From Bacteroidota bacterium (GTDB lineage: Bacteria > Bacteroidota > Bacteroidia > B-17B0 > Aurantibacillaceae): a stretch of DNA of 64,000 nt. The position numbers were made by a program, and so were the translations under genes. Each line of letters starts with the position of its first letter. The stretch's first letter is position 1. Where the stretch lies: contig JABDCR010000004.1 in NCBI GenBank assembly GCA_013288015.1, positions 21,087-85,086 of the forward strand, written 5' to 3'. Below are positions 1-7,874 of this stretch, one piece after another. The notes under the pieces were generated by a model that was given only the letters and a program-made list of their open reading frames with translations, made no database searches and was not told the origin of the DNA.

Positions 1-101
1 TGGAAAACATTTTAAAATCTCCTACCGATGGCAAAGTAAAAAAGGTTGCCGTTAAAAAAGGTGTGGCTGTTGAAAAAGGACAGATACTGATTGAATTTTA
101 A
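1..101 (+). CDS. C-terminal end of a biotin/lipoyl-attachment (biotin carboxyl carrier-like) protein, 5' truncated by window
   Basis: Reading frame from base 3 gives ENILKSPTDGKVKKVAVKKGVAVEKGQILIEF*, typical second half of a biotinyl/lipoyl domain. Confidence 0.75.
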   Translation, partial: ENILKSPTDGKVKKVAVKKGVAVEKGQILIEF

Positions 102-103
102 AA

Positions 104-508
104 ATGCCTGCGCTTATTTTACTTAGAGGTTTGCCCGGTAGCGGAAAAACTACTTTGGCAAAACTGCTAAGTGAAAACGAAAAATATCCCATACATTCTA
201 TTGATGCTTATTTTACGGATGCCGAAACAGGCGCCTATAATTTTGATTTTGAAAAAAACCACCTTGCCTATAAACAATGCGAAGAGCAAACGCTTAACAG
301 CATAAAACAAGGGGCCGAAAAAATATTTATTGATAACACCTTTACCATAGAGTGGGAGCTAGAGCCTTATTTTAAACTGGCCGCACAACACCATTACCAA
401 ATTTTTGTGCTTACGGTAGAAAACCGACATGGCAACAAAAACATACATAGCGTTAGCGATGAACAATTGCAAAAAATGGCTGCGAAGTATAAGGTGGTTT
501 TGTTTTAA
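104..508 (+). CDS. P-loop ATP-binding protein / AAA_33-like kinase
   Basis: Walker A LLRGLPGSGKTTLAKLL at N-terminus; ORF track. Confidence 0.8.
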   Translation: MPALILLRGLPGSGKTTLAKLLSENEKYPIHSIDAYFTDAETGAYNFDFEKNHLAYKQCEEQTLNSIKQGAEKIFIDNTFTIEWELEPYFKLAAQHHYQIFVLTVENRHGNKNIHSVSDEQLQKMAAKYKVVLF

Positions 509-515
509 TTATAAT

Positions 516-535
516 TGCCGAGCAAGCCGCTGTTA
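516..535 (+). repeat. Repeat L copy 1 (tgccgagcaagccgctgtta)
   Basis: 18/20 identical to 7156-7175; both lie just beyond the 3' end of a small minus-strand gene. Confidence 0.7.
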
Positions 536-549
536 TAAGTAGTAGGGCA
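532..549 (+). repeat. Terminal inverted repeat, left copy (GTTATAAGTAGTAGGGCA)
   Basis: Inverted match 17/18 with 1053-1070; the pair tightly brackets gene 560-1027. Confidence 0.7.
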
Positions 550-559
550 TACGAAGTTA

Positions 560-1027
560 TTATTCCTCCTTGGTTACTGGCGGTACAAACATAATTTTTG
601 TGATAGAGTCGCAATTACAATGCAGTTTAGGTTTTAATAAAATATGTCCTAATGCAGAACTAAAAAGATTATTCAAACTGTCATTATTACTTTGAAGTCT
701 CATGCAGGTCGGCCACGTTGTACTACGGAGATAAATAATTCCAAAAGTGTCAAGGGTATAATAAAAACGTCCGCCGTCTGTGGGGGCACGATTGTCGGAA
801 GTATAAGCATTTATAATGTGGTCTTTTTTATTATAAATAAAATATTCCTTTGTAATAAATTTGTCTGTTGTCTCTATCGGTTGCATTTTATTATATGGGG
901 TCGTATCTTGATTAGATGACCGGTTGCTGTCGGTTAAATAATACATTATTATTTTATTGGACTTTTCTTTTTTGTCTGAACAGCTAAAAAGCAAGGTTGT
1001 TGTCAGTATAACTATTATTGTTCGCAT
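560..1027 (-). CDS. Hypothetical lipoprotein
   Basis: MRTIIVILTTTLLFSCSDKKEK: signal peptide with lipobox; ORF 155 aa. Confidence 0.65.
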   Translation of the reverse strand: MRTIIVILTTTLLFSCSDKKEKSNKIIMYYLTDSNRSSNQDTTPYNKMQPIETTDKFITKEYFIYNKKDHIINAYTSDNRAPTDGGRFYYTLDTFGIIYLRSTTWPTCMRLQSNNDSLNNLFSSALGHILLKPKLHCNCDSITKIMFVPPVTKEE

Positions 1028-1052
1028 GATATTTTGTCTGTGATAATGTCTC

Positions 1053-1070
1053 TGCCCTATTACTTATAAC
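1053..1070 (-). repeat. Terminal inverted repeat, right copy
   Basis: tgccctattacttataac is the reverse complement of 532-549 with one mismatch. Confidence 0.7.
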
Positions 1071-1140
1071 TTATTTATATATGATAAAACTACGCAAAGC
1101 CATCCAAACAATATCAAAAAAATACTTTTTATTTGAGTTT
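1069..1140 (-). repeat. Repeat R copy 1
   Basis: ...atatgataaaactacgcaaagccatccaaacaatatcaaaaaaatactttttattt... aligns over about 70 bp with 7641-7715; 5' part also matches 24811-24850. Confidence 0.75.
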
Positions 1141-1163
1141 TTAAAAACAGGAGGAGATAAACG

Positions 1164-1203
1164 AAAAAAATGGCTGCAAAATATAAAGTGGTGTTATTTT
1201 AAG
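1164..1203 (+). pseudogene. Orphan 3'-terminal fragment homologous to the kinase gene 104-508
   Basis: aaa aaa atg gct gca aaa tat aaa gtg gtg tta ttt taa = KKMAAKYKVVLF*, versus ...QKMAAKYKVVLF* ending at 508. Confidence 0.8.
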
Positions 1204-1260
1204 AGTAGGCTTTCTTTAATCTTTAGTAATTGTTAGTTTTGAGAACAAAAATTTTTACGT

Positions 1261-1644
1261 ATGAAAAAAATTATTACTTCAGCAAATGCTCCTGCGCCTA
1301 TTGGGCCATACTCGCACGCTAATTTAGCCACGCCTGGCAGTATGCTTTTTGTATCGGGTCAGGTAGCAAAAGATGCTAAAACCGGCGAGTTAATTTTAAG
1401 CGATATAAAAAGTGAAACAAAAAAAGTAATGCAAAACGTTAATGCTATACTTACCGAAGCAGGAATGGATTTTACCCATGTTGTAAAAACCACCATTTTT
1501 TTAAGAAGCATGGATTTTTTTGGAGATGTAAATGAGGTTTACGGCTCATTTTTCAACGGTAATTTTCCTGCCCGAGAAACTGTAGCTGTTTTAGGCTTGC
1601 CTTTAAATGTAAATGTAGAAATTTCGGTTATTGCGATTAAGTAG
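1261..1644 (+). CDS. ridA: RidA family reactive intermediate/imine deaminase
   Basis: MKKIITSANAPAPIGPYSHANL...VEISVIAIK, classic RidA/YjgF pattern. Confidence 0.93.
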   Translation: MKKIITSANAPAPIGPYSHANLATPGSMLFVSGQVAKDAKTGELILSDIKSETKKVMQNVNAILTEAGMDFTHVVKTTIFLRSMDFFGDVNEVYGSFFNGNFPARETVAVLGLPLNVNVEISVIAIK

Positions 1645-1649
1645 CCTTA

Positions 1650-2035
1650 TTAAACAACAGGCTCTAACCTTTCGGTTAAAATTTTTGATATTTCTTCGTG
1701 TTTGTCGTAAACCATAAAGTGCCCGCCACCCATAATTTTAACATCAGGTTTTATAAAGCGGATAGGAAATATTTTATCGGCAGTGCCATGTATGTGATAT
1801 AGGTTTTCAACTTTATGTTTGTTATCCCATTTTGTAATTTTTGAAATAGCCCATTTCAAAAAAACTAAATCGGTATCGTTAATAATGTGCTTTAACAATG
1901 TTTTTTGTTCAGTATGTTTTGTCCCGAATATCCAATATAAAAACCTGTTTGGAGATTTTATAAGATTGGTTGGTATAAGCTTATACAAGTTTAGCATTCC
2001 AAACAATTTAAAATACCAGGGGTGGTAGTGGAGGT
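1650..2035 (-). pseudogene. Alpha/beta hydrolase, C-terminal portion only (5' truncated)
   Basis: Track ORF 1650-2006; frame stays open to a stop at about 2060 and reads HYHPWYFKMFGMLNLYKLIPTNLIKSPN. C-terminal half with ...HIHGTADKIFP...GGGHFMVYDKHEEI; no nucleophile-elbow N-terminal half present. Confidence 0.65.
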
Positions 2036-4126
2036 TGGACTTTAACCCCGAGCGGTTCTACAAATAACTCAGATTTGCGTCGAAAATATGTAATTGTTGC
2101 TGGCGATACAAGTTGGACAAATTGTAAATCTGAATGGGACGTTTTTTTACAAGATAGTATTTCAAATATTGGACACCATTCAAATACATGCTCTGCTCCA
2201 AACACCGACCCTGATTTGAATATTACATTGGCTAATGGAACTGTTATTGGAAATAATTTTGAATTTGATATTATGGTTTCTTCAACTATCAATAATACTT
2301 ATTTAAACGATGTTTCTCTTGATTTTACTTACAACCCACTAACTTTCGGTACACAAATCGTTACAAACAACAGAATAAATGCAACATTAGGAGCAAATTT
2401 TAATTCAAATACTTTTCAAGACCCCGACTCACTAATATTTGATTTTGGCTCATCTGATACAGTAGATATAACATTTCAGCCAAAAGATTACGCAGGCACT
2501 TGGAATAGGTATTTGCTTACATCAACACCTGTTGTTTTATTGCACCTTAGCATGCAAATTAGTAATTGTAACCATTCGACTAATATTCAGTTTATTAACC
2601 AAACATTCGACGCACAATTTGATAATTATGTAGCTAATGCCAATACCGACCCAAATAATATTCTCAACGATTCTTCATATACTGCTGTAACGTATGGTGG
2701 AGCTTTAAATACAAGTATTCCACCATGTGCCATCAATCCCCAAATTACAAGTTTTATTGGTGGATATGATGGAGCACATTCAGTTATAGCTGGCGCAGAT
2801 TATACCCAAATGCCAAGTGGCGAATCTTTATTAACCATAAATGGAAGTAATTTTGGTACAATAAAAGGAACTGTTTACATGACAAATGCAGTAAACAATA
2901 GCCCTCCGATATATGTTTCACTTGATAACTACGACTTTATTACAAGTTGGACTAATAACCAAATTAATATACTTGTACCATCTGTTTTATTTGGTAACGA
3001 CTCTCTAAATTATCCTGGTACAGGTTTTATTTATGTAAAACCAAATGGAGCAACAGACTCTGTTTCGTCTTCTACGCTTGGAGCAACCAACGGCACTGTA
3101 ATAATTCCATATATTCTAAAAAACAGGAGTTTTAGTTCAGGAGGTATAGGTACAAATAAACAGCGTGTTCCTTTCTCATACAGGAAATTTTTAAGTACTA
3201 CCTCATTTAATGCAGATACAAGTGCTTACGATTTTAGATTTGATGTAACAACTGTAACCAACAACACCCAATCTAATGGTGGCCCAAACTGTCGCGCCTT
3301 ATTAAAACAAGCCATAGAAGATTGGGCTTGCAAAATTCCTATCAAATATCGTATTGGCAGAGACACTACCATTACTAACCCTAATCCTGATGGTATCAGT
3401 TATATCACATTTAAGCCAACACTATCAAATTCTACGTTTGGAGCAGAAACAAAAGTTAGCGTAAACCCTTGCTCTGGGTATAATTATGCAACCGAAGCAG
3501 ATGTAAGTTTTAATTCGACTGTAAATTGGTACTATGTTAGTCCAAGCCTTGTTCCAAATGGTACACCTAATCCAAATATGCAAGGAGGTTCATTTGCAGA
3601 TTTCTTTACTACAGCATTGCATGAGTTCGGACATGTCAGTCTTTTATTGCATGTAAACCAACTAAGCGATTTAATGTATTTTAAAATACCTAACACAACT
3701 GGTATTGGGCCTTATATTTCTTCTGATGACCAAGCAGGTGGCAGTGATAATCTTAATTGGTCTAAAACTTTGCCTCTTAGTGGTTGCCCCTATAATGCAT
3801 TTGCGATTCCCTCATCTGGAGCAACGACTTGTGTTGACCCCGAAACCGGACAGGTAGGCATAGACCAATTTAATGCAAATACACAACTATCAATTTACCC
3901 AAACCCTGCTACTGATTTTATAAACGTAGCTTTCACCAAGCAATCAGAAAGCTCAAATACAATTAAGCTTATCAATACAATTGGACAGACAGTTTTTTAT
4001 AGCAACATTGGCAAAAATGAAGGTGCTCAAGAAGTAATTAATCTTCAATCAATATCAAAAGGTGTTTACTTACTTGTTGTTACTGATAATGGTACCACCA
4101 TTGCTAAAAAAATAATTGTAGAATAA
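2012..4126 (+). CDS. Secreted metzincin-like zinc metalloprotease with IPT/TIG-like domain and T9SS type A sorting tail, probably 5' truncated
   Basis: HEFGHVSLLLH zinc motif, SGESLLTINGSNFGT (IPT-like), C-terminal SIYPNPATDFINVAF...GVYLLVVTDNGTTIAKKIIVE; no signal peptide or ATG at start (track start 2075 is TTG; frame open from 2012). Confidence 0.75.
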   Translation, partial: NTRGGSGGWTLTPSGSTNNSDLRRKYVIVAGDTSWTNCKSEWDVFLQDSISNIGHHSNTCSAPNTDPDLNITLANGTVIGNNFEFDIMVSSTINNTYLNDVSLDFTYNPLTFGTQIVTNNRINATLGANFNSNTFQDPDSLIFDFGSSDTVDITFQPKDYAGTWNRYLLTSTPVVLLHLSMQISNCNHSTNIQFINQTFDAQFDNYVANANTDPNNILNDSSYTAVTYGGALNTSIPPCAINPQITSFIGGYDGAHSVIAGADYTQMPSGESLLTINGSNFGTIKGTVYMTNAVNNSPPIYVSLDNYDFITSWTNNQINILVPSVLFGNDSLNYPGTGFIYVKPNGATDSVSSSTLGATNGTVIIPYILKNRSFSSGGIGTNKQRVPFSYRKFLSTTSFNADTSAYDFRFDVTTVTNNTQSNGGPNCRALLKQAIEDWACKIPIKYRIGRDTTITNPNPDGISYITFKPTLSNSTFGAETKVSVNPCSGYNYATEADVSFNSTVNWYYVSPSLVPNGTPNPNMQGGSFADFFTTALHEFGHVSLLLHVNQLSDLMYFKIPNTTGIGPYISSDDQAGGSDNLNWSKTLPLSGCPYNAFAIPSSGATTCVDPETGQVGIDQFNANTQLSIYPNPATDFINVAFTKQSESSNTIKLINTIGQTVFYSNIGKNEGAQEVINLQSISKGVYLLVVTDNGTTIAKKIIVE

Positions 4127-4146
4127 TAACCTAAAAAAATAAAAAC

Positions 4147-4362
4147 ATGAATTTATACATTATTGTAACAGAATTAACTTCTGCCGGAATTACAGTTAGA
4201 AAGTTTACAGTCGATTATGAAAGAAAGGAAATCATACTTGATGTAAATATCGGCGGTGATTCATCAAAATTAGGTGATGCAATGATAATCATTGAAAAAC
4301 ATGCTGCAGCATACAAAGCCGCTGGTTTTAGACTTATAGTTTCCTATGGCATGTTATATTAA
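4147..4362 (+). CDS. Small hypothetical protein (71 aa)
   Basis: ORF directly downstream of the metalloprotease, followed by a terminator hairpin. Confidence 0.5.
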   Translation: MNLYIIVTELTSAGITVRKFTVDYERKEIILDVNIGGDSSKLGDAMIIIEKHAAAYKAAGFRLIVSYGMLY

Positions 4363-4384
4363 TTGAAAAATAATCCAAGGTTAG

Positions 4385-4422
4385 AATAATAAACCCGTCT
4401 CAATAAGGCGGGTTTATTATTC
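4385..4422 (+). terminator. Rho-independent-type hairpin
   Basis: aataataaacccgtct-caataa-ggcgggtttattatt inverted repeat just after 4147-4362. Confidence 0.7.
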
Positions 4423-4472
4423 CATTTAAACAATAAAAAAATTAACTCTATATTTGTTTTACAAAATGCATC

Positions 4473-4829
4473 ATGCTAAAAAAACTGTTGTCAATAATAT
4501 TACTATTTACAGTTTTCTTTTTAAGTTGCAAAAAAGATACTCAAATTAATCCCCCGATTGCTAAGTCTGTTGATGTAATACCACTAACACCTTTTGTAAT
4601 TAAAGATTCTATTTATCCTACTCCATGCAACGGCACTTTTACAATAAAAACAAATACTACCGATAGTCAAAGTGTACAATTATATAATAGGTGGGGGCAA
4701 TTATTAATAAATCTAACTATAAACGGTACTACGTCCATAGTTGATAATAGTTTAATAAATGGCACATATTTTATTTTAATAACTAACAGCGCAGGCAAAA
4801 AACATTATCTCCTTACTGTATTAAAATAG
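4473..4829 (+). CDS. Small lipoprotein with T9SS type A-like C-terminal domain
   Basis: Lipobox LLFTVFFLSCKKD; DSIYPTPCNGTFTIKTN...VQLYNRWGQLL...GTYFILITNSAGKKHYLLTVLK. Confidence 0.65.
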   Translation: MLKKLLSIILLFTVFFLSCKKDTQINPPIAKSVDVIPLTPFVIKDSIYPTPCNGTFTIKTNTTDSQSVQLYNRWGQLLINLTINGTTSIVDNSLINGTYFILITNSAGKKHYLLTVLK

Positions 4830-4895
4830 CAACTTATCAATACTAAAAAAATTAGAATTATTTTACTTCTTTCTTTAACTGTAAAAAATGAAAGT

Positions 4896-5489
4896 ATGTC
4901 AAAAGCTTATCAAAAACTAATAGTCGTTTTATTTATTCTTAGTTGCTTTACGGCTTTTTCTCAAACGGAAAAAACACAGCAACAAAAGAATGATGAGTAT
5001 GGCATGGCTTTAAAAAAATGGTGTGATAGTGCCGAAATAATAATTGATTGTGATTTAGCAGAAGAAAATATTATGTTTATTGATACCGGTGGAATAAACC
5101 CAAAAAATGGCTTCAAATACGGTTATGATTGTACAAAGATTAAAATAAACCGTATTTTAAAAGGGGAATTACAAGCTGGTTATATTAATATAAATCCCAA
5201 TTATTTTAAGGATGATTATACACGATACCTTTTAACGGAAGGAGGAACAAGAGATAATAGCAAGTTTATACTTACTGGCCGTAATTTAGTTAGTATTAAG
5301 AAAGGTAAAATTACAAAGGAGGGGTTTACAACCGAGAATAGTGGCGTTTACGAAACTGTTGGAACTGTTTATCATTTAGACACTCCAAATTATGAGGTAA
5401 GAAAAAGAAAAGTAAATGGTAAAGATGAATTTTATAATACCACTAAACTATTTTACGACAAGCTAAAAAATTGTGGCTGTGTGAAATAA
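4896..5489 (+). CDS. Hypothetical secreted protein
   Basis: N-terminal signal peptide (LIVVLFILSCFTAFSQ); 197 aa ORF. Confidence 0.6.
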   Translation: MSKAYQKLIVVLFILSCFTAFSQTEKTQQQKNDEYGMALKKWCDSAEIIIDCDLAEENIMFIDTGGINPKNGFKYGYDCTKIKINRILKGELQAGYININPNYFKDDYTRYLLTEGGTRDNSKFILTGRNLVSIKKGKITKEGFTTENSGVYETVGTVYHLDTPNYEVRKRKVNGKDEFYNTTKLFYDKLKNCGCVK

Positions 5490-5709
5490 AAATAATTAAA
5501 AAAGAAATAAGCACACCTTAACCAAATACCAACCAAGCAAATTCTGTATCTGAGAAAGGCACTTATCTGCATTCGCATCTTTTTTAGGTCGATTGCTTGT
5601 GTTTTTTGGAGCCTCTATTTGGTTGTTGACTTCCTTGTCTGAGTTTAAAATTATTCCGGTTCAAAATAGATACAAGTAAAATAGGGAAGATTTTTGCCTG
5701 AAATCACCT

Positions 5710-5976
5710 TTAATTAAGAAATTCCATAATTATGGAATCAAATACCTTAATAATTTCGTCCAATTCTTCTGAACTTACAACATTGACTCTATCAAACCCC
5801 ATCGCACGCATTGTCTCTAATTCGATTTTGTCCCAATCAATTTTAAAAGGCGGTTTATCTCCGTAATATTCAGACATAACTTCGTCATATACTTTTCGCC
5901 AAATATTTATCCGGTTCAAACAATATTGTTGTTCGGTTTCTGTTTCCGGCTCCTGCGCTTCATTTTTATCTTCCAT
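5710..5976 (-). CDS. Hypothetical small acidic protein
   Basis: 88 aa ORF with plausible codon usage; no recognised domain. Confidence 0.45.
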   Translation of the reverse strand: MEDKNEAQEPETETEQQYCLNRINIWRKVYDEVMSEYYGDKPPFKIDWDKIELETMRAMGFDRVNVVSSEELDEIIKVFDSIIMEFLN

Positions 5977-6052
5977 AAATATAAATAGTGAAGAAAAAAT
6001 CCAAATAATTATAAAGCAAAGCCGTAATTTCGTTATAGATTAATACAAATAA

Positions 6053-6823
6053 ATGGCAATATGTAGGCTATGTTTAAAGAATAAGGAATTGATTAAAAAA
6101 TCGCACATCATTCCTGAATTCATGTACAGGGATTTATTTGATGAAAACCACAAGATACATGTGTTTAATCCCGCAGAATTAGCCACAGAAAACCCAAAAG
6201 TGAAAAGGCCTTCATCAGGAGAGTATGAAGGAAATATACTATGTGCCGATTGCGATAATAAAGTAATTGGTGGTTATGAAGATTATGCTTGTAAAGCAAT
6301 ATATGGCGGACCACTTCATGCGGATGAGTCTCCGATATGCCAAAACTACCAAACTCAAGATGGGCTTGAATTTTCAGCATGTGAAAATATAAATTACAAA
6401 AAATTCAAATTGTTTTTATTATCTATCCTTTGGAGAGCAAGTATTTCGACAAGGCCTCTTTTTAATCAAATTTCATTGGGTCCCCATGAAGAAGTAATTA
6501 GACAAATGGTTTACGGTGGAAACCCTGGAGATGCTTCTGATTATCCAGTTTTTATGCTGACTTATATTACTGATAAATCTATTCCAAAAGACTTAATAGG
6601 ACACCCACAAAAAAGAAAGACCAAAACGGGTCATTTAACAAATTGTTTTGTAATAGCAGGTACTGTTTATGTGTTTTATACAAATTCTAAAACGCATAAA
6701 TTACCTGATTTTGTTTTATCCAGTACAATAAGACCAAGTAATGAATTGAATATTTTTCATATTCCAAAAGGGGAAGGAGAAAATTTAATTTTAAGTTTTT
6801 GTGGTTTTAAGCCAACTCGTTAA
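6053..6823 (+). CDS. HNH-like zinc-motif protein of unknown function
   Basis: CRLCLKNKELIKKSHIIPEFMYRDL...GNILCADCDNKVI: CxxC ... SHIIPEF ... CxxC arrangement. Confidence 0.6.
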   Translation: MAICRLCLKNKELIKKSHIIPEFMYRDLFDENHKIHVFNPAELATENPKVKRPSSGEYEGNILCADCDNKVIGGYEDYACKAIYGGPLHADESPICQNYQTQDGLEFSACENINYKKFKLFLLSILWRASISTRPLFNQISLGPHEEVIRQMVYGGNPGDASDYPVFMLTYITDKSIPKDLIGHPQKRKTKTGHLTNCFVIAGTVYVFYTNSKTHKLPDFVLSSTIRPSNELNIFHIPKGEGENLILSFCGFKPTR

Positions 6824-7155
6824 TACTCCAACTTCAATAGTTATAAAGAAAGGCTAAACTTTGTCTGACTTTAGTGGTCCCGCAATTAATGTCATCTTTT
6901 TATTAATTGCAATTAGTGTCGAGAATTAGTGTCGGAATTAGATTTTACCAATAAGGTGGTAAAAGTATAGCCCCGATACTTACACAAGAAATAGCCCCGT
7001 TTGGAAGATTAAAAATGGCCGGAATGCGGGGTGTTAGCAAAAAGAGTTAGCCCCGATTATATATATGAGAAATTTTAGCCCCCTTGCAACCACAGCGCGT
7101 ATTTCTTTAACCAAATGTAAGTAATAATAAACTTTTGTTTCCACCGTCGCCCGAC

Positions 7156-7175
7156 TGCCGAGCAAGCTGTTGTTA
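7156..7175 (+). repeat. Repeat L copy 2 (tgccgagcaagctgttgtta)
   Basis: 18/20 match to 516-535. Confidence 0.7.
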
Positions 7176-7189
7176 GGCACAGTAATTCT

Positions 7190-7579
7190 TTAGTCACGGT
7201 TATCATTAATTATTTTTTTCACAAACTCTTGCCCTGAAATTACACTTTCGTCACCTTTAAAGATACTTGATTCAAATTTGCCGTCATTGAATATTTCAAT
7301 TTCAATTCTTGCACCAACAATTGTTGCGCAAACCATTACTGAATTTTCCCTAGTTCGTTCTAATTTGTAATATATTTTTGTTTTGTCCAGTTCTTCTAAT
7401 ATTTCATAAAGAGGATGGTTGTTCGTTTTAACACTTTTCAATTTCTTAAGGATATAACCAATAACATAGTCGGGTTGTGTTGTAACTTGTATGTCTTTAT
7501 TTTTAACAAGTTCTTTTAACGCTTTTTCAATCGTCTTCCATTCTTTCAAAAATTTATATTCGTTGTATGTTGAACTCAT
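7190..7579 (-). CDS. Hypothetical protein (129 aa)
   Basis: Intact ORF, flanked by repeats L and R as is 560-1027. Confidence 0.55.
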   Translation of the reverse strand: MSSTYNEYKFLKEWKTIEKALKELVKNKDIQVTTQPDYVIGYILKKLKSVKTNNHPLYEILEELDKTKIYYKLERTRENSVMVCATIVGARIEIEIFNDGKFESSIFKGDESVISGQEFVKKIINDNRD

Positions 7580-7640
7580 TTCTTTCGTGTTAATTTCTTA
7601 TATTTTTTTCAATATGCGAACAGTTTTCATTATTGCCACT

Positions 7641-7715
7641 ATCTTATTATTTATATGATAAAACTACATAAAGCCACCCACTCGTTATCAAAAAAATGCT
7701 TTTTTATTTAAGGTT
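7641..7715 (-). repeat. Repeat R copy 2
   Basis: tcttattatttatatgataaaactacataaagccacccactcgttatcaaaaaaatgcttttttatttaaggtttt aligns with 1069-1140. Confidence 0.75.
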
Positions 7716-7874
7716 TTCCCTTAAACGGGTCTATTTATTAAAAATAGGTCTAAATAACCCATTTGAATAGGGTGGATGAAATAATTTCCCCAATTTCCTG
7801 CCTTATTTCTATCAGAATAACTAAATTTGATGCTCAAATTAAAATCGCATTTTTAACCTATAATATAATAAACT

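Noticed and set aside
692-919. Plus-strand ORF 692-919
   Set aside because: Lies antisense to the lipoprotein gene 560-1027, which has a proper signal peptide and start.
7105-7178. Possible complete integron attC site (GCCTAAC on minus strand at repeat L)
   Set aside because: The left core fits RYYYAAC, but no good GTTRRRY plus complementary arm was found within about 150 bp, and no integron integrase is present; kept only as a test within the cassette finding.
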